This document shows positions 55,546-64,000 of a stretch of DNA of 64,000 nt, one piece after another. Position numbers and translations under genes: made by a program. The notes beneath the pieces were generated by a model. It saw only the letters and a list, made by a program, of their open reading frames with translations, was not told the origin of the DNA and ran no database searches. Positions within the stretch are counted from its first letter, which is position 1, and every line of letters starts with the position of its first letter. The DNA is from Paragorgia papillata (Eukaryota > Cnidaria > Anthozoa > Scleralcyonacea > Coralliidae), in assembly GCA_035771165.1 (NCBI GenBank), contig JAWNZC010000406.1, forward strand, positions 3,307,501 to 3,371,500. The letters are read 5' to 3'.

Positions 55546-56309
55546 TTAATCAGTGTTTGTAAATGCGATACATAAATGGGCTTTTCATTCGGCCAAAAAT
55601 TGTCGTGTCATTAATATGTTAACATATTGACGTGTATTTATAATGTTCACCAGTTAAGTTAATATCTTCAAAAAAGGTTAGAGTTAGTCTAACCCGAGTC
55701 TATAATAGTGATTAGTTGCGCGGTCTTTTACGACTACGCATCTATCGACGTCATCGCTTCAGTCCTTTTAGGCTATCGATTTGATGTGGTCACGCGCTGA
55801 CCAACAGGTGCACACACACTATATAATTTGCTATTTTGCCCCGACCATTTGCAGACGTTGTTTTCAGCAGTTCTCCAACCAATGCAAATATCAAATTTAC
55901 ATCAGAATTCTATGGCGTTGACAGTAAACTTCTCAGTAGCGAGAAGGAAATTTTTGAGAATCTTGACACCAATTATAACCCATGCAAGAGAAGTAACGCA
56001 GCGATGACGCAATTTGATTTCACGTGACGTCATATGACGTCACAGTTCATTCGGGCAAATTCTGCTAAGGCATCCCTCCCTGCAAAGTTTTGCCCGTACG
56101 CCTATCACGATACACAGACACTGGTTAAGCCTTAATTTCTTTTCAATTTTTCTCATGAATTATTAACGATTTACAAGTAACAAGACGCCTGCTTAGGCGT
56201 ACACTCGGGCTACTGAGTGATTGCTGCAACCTGCTGAACCTTGGCATGCCATAACCCTTGCACGGAACAGTGCACTCAAACGTTTATTTAAATGTACATA
56301 AATTTCAGA
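55546..56309. other. intronic or flanking DNA, no gene recognised
   Basis: A plus-strand frame at 55836-56027 is open but unrecognised and lacks an ATG. No repeat partner in the window. Confidence 0.35.
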
Positions 56310-57640
56310 CGCAATGAAGTTATGGTACCTACCACCACCAGAGGTATGGTACCTACCACATTTCCCCGTTGTAAGGATGGATAAGACTACGACAAAAGTG
56401 CGAATTGTTTTTGACTACTCAGAGAGGACTGAGCTAGGGAGTGTCATTGAATGATGTTATTTAGGCAGCGCAAAAGTTACAGAAGGAACTCTTTGTTGTA
56501 CTAATCCGTTTTTGTCGTAACTCCGTCGCAGTCGCATGTGATGTTAAAGAGATGTATCTTCAAGTAGAGATTGAAGAGTGATAGTACAAAGTTTCGTATA
56601 CTGTGGTGGAATCTGGACGGTGGATGTGAACCAGAGGTGTTTGAGTTTAGTCGTGTGATCTTCGGAAAGAACTCTAGCTGCACCCATGGAATCTCAATTT
56701 GTTGCCCAAGAGAATGCTAGAAGAAACCAGGAGACGTATCCTTAAGCAGCTGAAACTGTGCTCGAGTCGACGCAAATTTAGAAGCTTGGTCTGGATCTCG
56801 ATTCCGGCTAATCGACATCACAAACATAAACAATAACCCCTAGCCTACACTGGCAAATTCGAAAAAGTAAACTGATATAACATAGCATAAGATCACTGGG
56901 GCAGGGTACGGATCTAACAAAGTAGTCTGGTAGTATGTTATACTTGTCAGTGCAATGTAGGGGTTAATGTTCACTTTTGTCATGCATAAAAGCAGAGTTC
57001 AATTCCAGACCAGGTCAAAGCCTTTTTTTCAGCTTTAATTTTAGTTATTTTACTTCGTAGTTTAACGTTAACTTTCTTCTTTCTTCTTGTTAGTGCACTT
57101 TTTTAATCCCTGGGAGCGCCTAAAATTAAGGAAAGCTACACCTAAACACAAAAATTAATGCTTGGTAGAATAGGGAGTTTGGCAGAGGTCTGGCATGCAC
57201 AGATAATGATGCTACCGACCGTCTACGGATTCTAAATTTGCCAAGTCGACATACATGGATGATTCAATCGACAGTGTAGAAACAGAAGAAGAATGAATTG
57301 AGTTATACCAGCAGTTGGATGGACTTTGGAGCTTGGCAGGCATGCAAGCAAGAAAGTGGATTTCTAACTCTCCCAAAGTCATCGCTAGCGCTGCAACACC
57401 AGAACAAGATCGTGCAACCCAGTTGAGATTACATGATGGTCGTGATCCAGTGGTTAAAACCCTTGGCGTTTCCTGGGACAGTAAAGACGTATTAACCATA
57501 GCTACTCCAGCAATATCATCGGACATTCCTGTGACAAAACGATTGCAAAACGATTTCAAAAGGAACAACCCCATCAGAGTTACCAGAGTGTTCCTTATGG
57601 TGGAATGGACCAAAGTGGTTGCTAGAATATAAGTCGAAGT
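56310..57640 (+). pseudogene. BEL/Pao retrotransposon reverse transcriptase remnant
   Basis: Decayed Pol text in three frames. 56316-56460 reads WYLPHFPVVRMDKTTTKVRI, VFDYSERTEL, the start of a BEL/Pao RT. 56500-56720 reads VAVACDVKEMYLQVEIEE (motif A region), then FEFSRVIFGKNSS in another frame (motif B region). 57235-57630 reads TYMDDSIDSVETEEE (the YMDD catalytic motif), stop, then GMQARKWISNSPKVIAS and VKTLGVSWDSKDVLTIATPA with SSDIPVTKR. The last three blocks are the connection region typical of this superfamily. A gap of about 500 bases between motif B and YMDD is not Pol. No LTRs, integrase or protease were found. Confidence 0.85.
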
Positions 57641-58065
57641 GACCTCAGATGAAAATTGAAAATCGCCCCAGGGAGTTACCGGAGGGAAAATCTACCAACA
57701 GGAAGAATGAGGGACAAAAGTTCAGAAAAAAGTAAGCAAGGAGCTCCAGTACAAAGATTGGAAACTCGAGCCGAGTCGTTTCGAAACCGACGGTTGAAAC
57801 ACAGGAGGGATCGTCTCACGGTTTGCGAATTTAGGCGAATTTTAGATGACATAACTCATCCGTGCAATAACTTTATACTGTAATACCTGAATCTATGGCA
57901 CACCCTTATTTAATAGTTGAGTCGGCATATAGTCTCCATCCTCAGTATGTAACTCTTACATATGATTTCCTCCATAAAACCTATTTTAATTTAACCGTTA
58001 CTAACTCTAATTCTGACATATTAAGTTCACACTCGTTGACTACATTTGAATGTATATTGTATAAC
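57641..58065. other. boundary DNA before the satellite
   Basis: Short frames (57656-57883) are unrecognised. From 58066 the sequence becomes T-rich and enters the satellite. Confidence 0.4.
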
Positions 58066-58069
58066 CGTT

Positions 58070-61000
58070 TTCTTTCTTTTTTTTTTTTTTTGTACCTTTT
58101 TGGTAATTGTATTTGGTGTGTCTTGTTTCGTTGTTTTGTTTTGTCTTGTCTTGTTTCGTTGTTTTGTTTTGTTTTGTTTTGTTTTGTTTTGTTTTGTTTT
58201 GTTTTGTTTTGTTTTGTTTTGTCTTGTCTTGTTTCGTTTCGTTGTTTTGTTTTGTCTTGTCTTGTTTCGTTGTTTTGTCTCGTCTTGTCTTGTCTTGTCT
58301 TGTCTCGTTTTGTCTTGTCTTGTCTCGTCTTGTCTTGTCTCGTTTTGTCTTGTCTTGTCTTGTCTTGTCTTGTCTTGTCTCGTCTCGTCTCGTCTCGTCT
58401 CGTCTCGTCTTGTCTTGTTTGGTTTGTCTTGTCTTGTCTCGTTTTGTCTTGTCTCGTCTCGTTTTGTCTTGTCTTGTCTCGTCTCGTCTCGTTTTGTCTC
58501 GTCTCGTTTCGTCTCGTCTCGTCTCGTCTCGTCTCGTTTCGTTTCGTTTCGTTTCGTTTCGTTTCGTTTTGTTTTGTTTTGTTTTGTTTTGTTTTGTTTG
58601 TTTTGTTTTGTTTTGTTGTTTCGTTTCGTTCTTTTATTTTGTTCTGCAGAGTTTCGTTGTTGTGTTCCGTTGTTGTGTTTCGTTGTTGTGTTTCGTTGTT
58701 GAGTTTCGTTGTTGCGTTTCGTTGTTGCGTTTCGTTGTTGTGTTTCGTCGTTGTGTTTCGTTGTTGAGTTTCGAATTCGTTGTTGTGTTTCGTTGTTGTG
58801 CTTCGTTGTTGTGTTTCGTTGTTGTGTTTCGTTGTTGCGTTTCGTTGTTCTGTTTCGTTGTGTTTCGTTGTGTTTCGTTGTGTTGTGTTTCGCTGTGATA
58901 TGTTTCGTTGTGTTCTTTTTCGTTGTGTTGTGTTTCGTTGTGTTTCCTTGTGTTGTGTTTCGTTGTGTTGTGTTTCGTTGTGTTGTGTTGTGTTTCGTTG
59001 TGTTGTGTTTCGTTGTGTTGTGTTGTGTTTCGTTGTGTTGTGTTGTGTTGTGTTGTGTTGTGTTGTGTTGTGTTGTGTTGTGTTGTGTTGTGTTGTGTTG
59101 TGTTGTGTTGTGTTGTGTTGTGTTGTGTTGTGTTGTGTTTCGTTGTGTTGCGTTTCGTTGGGTTACGTTTCGTTGTGTTGAGTTTCGTTTCGTTTTGTTG
59201 TGTTTCGTTGTCTTAAATTTCGTTGTGCTGTGTTGTGTTTCGTTGTGTTGTGTTTCGTTGCGTTGCGTTGCGTTGCGTTGCGTTGTGTTGTGTTGTGTTG
59301 TGTTGTGTTGTGTTGTGTTGTGTTTCGTTGTGTTGTGTTTTTGTTGTGTTCTTTGTGTTCTGTTTCGTTGTTGTGTTTCGTTGTGTTGTGTTTCGTTGTG
59401 TTGTGTTTCGTTGTGTTGTGTTGTGTTTCGTTGTGTTGTGTTGTGTTGTGTTGTGTTGTGTTGTGTTGTGTTGTGTTGTGTTGTGTTGTGTTGTGTTGTG
59501 TTGTGTTGTGTTGTGTTGTGTTGTGTTGTGTTGTGTTGTGTTGTGTTGTGTTGTGTTTCGTTGTGTTGCGTTTCGTTGGGTTACGTTTCGTTGTGTTGAG
59601 TTTCGTTTCGTTTGTTTGTGTTTCGTTGTCTTGAGTTTCGTTGGGCTGTGTTGTGTTTCCTTGTGTTGTGTTGAGTTGCGTTGCGTTGCGTTGCGTTGTG
59701 TTGTGTTTCGTTGTGTTGTGTTTTTGTTGTGTTCTTTTTGTTCTGTTTCGTTGTGTTGTGTTTCGTTGTGTTGTGTTTCGTTGTGTTGTGTTTCGTTGTG
59801 TTGTGTTTCGGTGTGTTGTGTTTCGTTGTGTTGTGTTTTGTTTTGTTTTGTTGTGTTGTGTTTCGTTGTGTTGTGTTGTGTTTCGTTGTGTTGTGTTGTG
59901 CTGTGTTGTGTTGTGTTGTGTTGTGTTGTGTTGTGTTGTGTTGTGTTGTGTTGTGTTGTGTTGTGTTGTGTTGTGTTGTGTTGTGGTTGTGTTTCGTTTT
60001 GTTGTGTTTCGTTGTTTTTGTGTTGTGTTTCGTTTTGTTTTGTTTTGTTTTGTTTTGTTTTGTTGTGTTGTGTTGTGTTTCGTTGTGTTGTGTTGTGTTT
60101 CGTTGTGTTGTGTTGTGCTGTGTTGTGTTGTGTTGTGTTGTGTTGTGTTGTGTTGTGTTGTGTTGTGTTGTGTTGTGTTGTGTTGTGTTGTGTTGTGTGG
60201 TGTTGTGTTGTGTTGTGTTGTGTTGTGTTGTGTTGTGTTGTGTTTCGTTGTGTTGCGTTTCGTTGGGTTACGTTTCGTTGGGTTACGTTTCGTTGGGTTA
60301 CGTTTCGTTGTGTTGAGTTTCGTTTCGTTTTGTTGTGTTTCGTTGTCTTGAGTTTCGTTGTGTTGTGTTGTGATTCGTTGTGTTGTGTTTCCTTGCGTTG
60401 CGTTGCGTTGCGTTGTGTTGGGCTGGGTTGTGTTGTGTTGTGTTGTGTTGTGTTGTGTTGTGTTGTGTTGTGTTGTGTTGTGTTTCGTTGTGTTGTGTTT
60501 TTGTTGTGTTCTTTGTGTTCTATTTCGTTGTGTTGTGTTTCGTTGTGTTGTGCTTCGTTGTGTTTCGTTGTCTTGTGTTTTTGTTGTGTTGTGTTGTGTT
60601 GTGTTGTGTTGTGTTGTGTTGTGTTGTGTTGTGTTGTGTTGTGTTGTGTTGTGTTTCGTTGTGTTGCGTTTCGTAGTGTTGTTTTTTCGTTGTGTTGTGT
60701 TGTGTTGTGTTGTGTTGTGTTGTGTTGTGTTGTGTTGTGTTGTGTTGTGTTGTGTTGTGTTGTGTTTCGTTGTGTTGTGTTTCGTTGTGTTGTGTTTCGT
60801 TGTGTTGTGTTTCGTTGTGTTGTGTTTTTGTTGTGTTGTGTTGTGTTGTGTTGTGTTGTGTTGTGTTGTGTTGTGTTGTGTTGTGTTGTGTTGTGTTGTG
60901 TTGTGTTGTGTTTCGTTGTGTTGCGTTTCGTAGTGTTGTTTTTTCGTTGTGTTGTGTTGTGTTGTGTTGTGTTTCGTTGTGTTGTGTTTCGTTGTGTTGT

Positions 61001-64000
61001 GTTTCGGTGTGTTGTGTTTCGTTGTGTTGTGTTTTGTTTTGTTTTGTTTTGTTGTGTTGTGTTTCGTTGTGTTGTGCTGTGTTTCGTTGTGTTGTGTTGT
61101 GTTGTGTTGTGTTGTGTTGTGTTGTGTTGTGTTGTGTTGTGTTGTGTTGTGTTGTGTTGTGTTGTGTTGTGTTGTGTTGTGTTGTGTTGTGTTGTGTTGT
61201 GTTGTGTTGTGTTGTTTGGTGTTGTGTTGTGTTGTGTTGTGTTGTGTTTCGTTGTGTTGCGTTTCGTTGGGTTACGTTTCGTTGGGTTACGTTTCGTTGT
61301 GTTGAGTTTCGTTTCGTTTCGTTTCGTTTTGTTGTGTTTCGTTGTCTTGAGTTTCGTTGTGTTGTGATTCGTTGTGTTGTGTTTCCTTGCGTTGCGTTGC
61401 GTTGCGTTGCGTTGTGTTGGGCTGGGTTGTGTTGTGTTGTGTTGTGTTGTGTTTCGTTGTGTTGTGTTTTTGTTGTGTTCTTTGTGTTCTATTTCGTTGT
61501 GTTGTGTTTCGTTGTGTTGTGCTTCGTTGTGTTTCGTTGTCTTGTGTTGTGTTTCGTTGTGTTGTCTTTTGTTTCGTTTTGTTTTGTTTTGTTGTGTTGT
61601 GTTGTGTTTCGTTGTGTTGTGTTTTTGTTGTGTTGTGTTGTGTTGTGTTGTGTTGTGTTGTGTTGTGTTGTGTTGTGTTGCGTTGTGTTGTGTTTCGTTG
61701 TGTTGCGTTTCGTAGTGTTGTTTTTTCGTTGTGTTGTGTTGTGTTGTGTTGTGTTGTGTTGTGTTGTGTTGTGTTGTGTTGTGTTGTGTTGTGTTGTGTT
61801 GTGTTGTGTTGTGTTGTGTTTCGTTGTGTTGTGTTGTGTTGTGTTGTGTTGTGTTGTGTTGTGTTGTGTTGTGTTGTGTTGTGTTGTGTTGTGTTGTGTT
61901 GTGTTGTGTTGTGTTGTGTTGTGTTGTGTTGTGTTGTGTTGTGTTGTGTTGTGTTGTGTTGTGTTTCGTTGTGTTGCGTTTCGTTGGGTTACGTTTCGTT
62001 GTGTTGAGTTTCGTTTCGTTTTGTTGTGTTTCGTTGTCTTGAGTTTCGTTGTGTTGTGTTTCGTTGTGTTGTGTTTCCTTGCGTTGCGTTGTGTCGGGTT
62101 GGGTTGGGTTGTGTTGTGTTGTGTTGTGTTGTGTTGTGTTGTGTTGTGTTGTGTTGTGTTGTGTTGTGTTGTGTTGTGTTGTGTTGTGTTGTGTTGTGTT
62201 GTATTGTGTTGTGTTTCGTTGTGTTTTTGTTGTGTTCTTTGTGTTCTATTTCGTTGTGTTGTGTTGTGTTTCGTTGTGTTGTGTTTCGTTGTGTTTCGTT
62301 GTCTTCTGTTGTGTTTGGTTGTGTTGTGTTTTGTTTCGTTTTGTTTTGTTGTGTTGTGTTTCGTTGTGTTGTGTTTTTGTTGTGTTGTGTTGTGTTGTGT
62401 TGTGTTGTGTTGTGTTGTGTTGTGTTGTGTTGTGTTGTGTTGTGTTGTGTTTCGTTGTGTTGCGTTTCGTAGTGTTGTTTTTTCGTTGTGTTGTGTTGTG
62501 TTGTGTTGTGTTGTGTTGTGTTTCGTTGTGTTGTATTGTATTTCGTTGTGTTGTGTTTCGTTGTGTTGTGTTTCGTTGTGTTATGTTGTGTTTCGTTGTG
62601 TTGTGTCGTGTTGTGTTGTGTTGTGTTGTGTTGTGTTGTGTTGTGTTGTGTTGTGTTGTGTTGTGTTGTGTTGTGTTGTGTTGTGTTGTGTTGTGTTGTG
62701 TTGTGTTGTGTTGTGTTGTGTTGTGTTGTGTTGTGTTGTGGTTGTGTTTCGTTGTGTTGTGTTGTGTTTTGTTGTTTTTGTGTTGTGTTTCGTTTTGTTT
62801 TGTTTTGTTTTGTTTTGTTTTGTTTTGTTTTGTTTTGTTTTGTTTTGTTTTGTTTTGTTTTGTTGTGTTTCGTTGTGTTGTCTTTCGTTGTGTTGTGTTT
62901 CGTTGCGTTGTGTTTCGTTGCGTTGTGTTTCGTTGTATTGTGTTGTGGTTTTGTTTCGTTGTGGTTGTGTTTCGTTTCGTAATTGTGTTGTGTTTCGTTA
63001 TGTTGTGTTTCGTTGTGTACTGTTTTGTTGTGTTCTCTTTCGTTGTGTTGTGCTCTCTTTCGTTGTGTTGTGTTGTGTTGTGTTGTGTTGTGTTGTGTTG
63101 TGTTGTGTTGTGTTGTGTTGTGTTGTGTTGTGTTGTGTTTCGTTGTGTTGTGTTCGTTGTGTTGTGTTGTGTTGTGTTGTGTTGTGTTGTGTTGTGTTGT
63201 GTTGTGTTGTGTATCGTTGTATTGTTTTGTGGTTGTTGTTTCGTTTCGTTGTGTTGTGAATTCGTTGTGTTGTGTTGTGCTGTGTTGTGTTTCGTTGTGT
63301 TGTGTTTCGTTGTTTTGTGTTTCGTTGTGTTGTGTTTCGTTGTTTTGTGTTTCGTTGTGTTGTGTTTCGTTGTGTTGTTTTTCGTTGTGTTGTGTTGTGT
63401 TGTGTTGTGTTGTGTTGTGTTGTGTTGTGTTGTGTTGTGTTTCGTTGTGTTTCGTTGTGTTTCGTTGCGTTGCGTTGTGTTGCGTTGTGTTGTGTTGTGT
63501 TGTGTTTCGTTGTGTTGTGTTTCGTTGTTTTGTGTTTCGTTGTGTTGTGTTTCGTTGTGTTGTGTTTCGTTGTGTTGTGTTTCGTTGTGTTGTGTTGTGT
63601 TTCGTTGTGTTATGTTATGTTTCGTTGTTTTGTGTTTCATTGTGGTGTGTTTCGTTGTTTTGTGTTGTGTTGTGTTGTGTTGTGTTGTGTTGTGTTGTGT
63701 TGTGTTGTGTTGTGTTGTGTTGTGTTGTGTTGTGTTGTGTTGTGTTGTGTTGTGTTGTGTTGTGTTGTGTTGTGTTGTGTTGTGTTGTGTTGTGGTTGTG
63801 TTTCGTTGTGTTGTGTTTCGTTGTTTTTGTGTTGTGTTTCGTTTTGTTTTGTTTTGTTTTGTTTTGTTTTGTTTTGTTTTGTTTTGTTTTGTTTTGTTTT
63901 GTTTTGTTTTGTTTTGTTTTGTTTTGTTTTGTTGTGTTTCGTTGTGTTGTCTTTCGTTGTGTTGTGTTTCGTTGCGTTGTGTTTCGTTGCGTTGTGTTTC
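58070..64000. repeat. pentanucleotide satellite with zones and higher-order repeats
   Basis: Nearly 6 kb of T/G-rich five-base units with almost no A on the plus strand, reaching the window end. Zones: TTTTG (58138-58235), a TCTTG/TCTCG/TTTCG mixture (58236-58565), TTTTG again (58566-58620), a TTTCGTTGTTGTG-type longer unit (58655-58860), then mostly TTGTG broken by TTTCG. In the TTGTG zone landmark blocks recur in a fixed order: GTTGGGTTACGTTTCG at 59157, 59573, 60260, 61265 and 61983; a GCGTTGCGTTGCGTTG block; TTGTGTTCTTTGTGTTC; and GTTGTTTTTTCGTTGTG. This shows duplication of segments of roughly 0.4-1 kb. Because no stop fits the unit, all three frames stay open for hundreds of codons; none is a gene. 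Confidence 0.97.

Noticed and set aside
57212..57613. Minus-strand 133-codon ORF as a gene
   Set aside because: It is the antisense shadow of the BEL/Pao Pol remnant on the plus strand.
58070..63640. Very long open frames (up to 855 codons, plus a 464-codon minus frame of His/Asn/Thr repeats)
   Set aside because: They follow only from a stop-free pentanucleotide repeat; frames are open in all three phases and the composition is purely that of the repeat.
58070..64000. Telomeric repeat
   Set aside because: Units are TTGTG, TTTCG and TTTTG, not TTAGGG or a known telomere unit, and they are heterogeneous.

Overview
The window looks like invertebrate metazoan nuclear DNA, most likely from a cnidarian such as a coral or sea anemone. 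It is AT-rich, has spliced exons with GT-AG borders, and is packed with DIRS, Ty3/gypsy, BEL/Pao and LINE fragments, foldback MITEs and microsatellites. The species assignment is inference from repeat and domain style, not from a diagnostic gene.

The one host gene I can support runs right to left on the minus strand across almost the whole window. Seven short exons encode alternating N-terminal and C-terminal halves of discoidin (coagulation factor 5/8 type C, F5/8C) domains: 54189-54333 (C half), 50825-51060 (N), 45130-45253 (C), 41673-42004 (N), 20054-20201 (C), 10051-10382 (N) and 1932-2082 (C). Every N-half exon has phase 1-0 and every C-half exon phase 0-1, so each domain is a phase-symmetrical two-exon module. 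This gives three complete domains plus half of a fourth, and the gene continues beyond both ends. Introns range from about 3 to 21 kb. Nearly everything else lies inside them.

Intron contents from left to right: a gypsy-like Gag/MYND/protease remnant and a RecQ-like helicase fragment (6.2-8.7 kb); an element with about 0.2-kb terminal inverted repeats (11.6-14.3 kb); a nearly intact DIRS-type tyrosine-recombinase retroelement (14.4-19.6 kb); a broken gene of an unnamed multi-copy family split by a TTAA-flanked foldback element (21.4-25.7 kb); a minus-strand gypsy remnant with primer-binding site and LTR edge (25.8-28.2 kb); a 4-kb diverged palindrome (28.6-32.6 kb); an internally deleted inverted second DIRS copy (33.4-37.0 kb); a 5S-rRNA-derived SINE-like unit (38.25 kb); hexanucleotide microsatellites facing each other (40.7-41.4 kb); LINE remnants (42.7-44.3 kb); three THAP-domain copies, two of them head to head around a small MITE (45.9-50.7 kb); and a fragment carrying a 2A-like peptide (49.3-49.9 kb).

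Right of the last exon there is a second TTAA foldback element, a decayed BEL/Pao reverse-transcriptase region, and about 6 kb of pentanucleotide satellite with higher-order repeats that reaches the window end. None of the mobile-element genes except the DIRS open frames looks functional. No bacterial-type operons, CRISPR arrays or complete RNA genes were seen.
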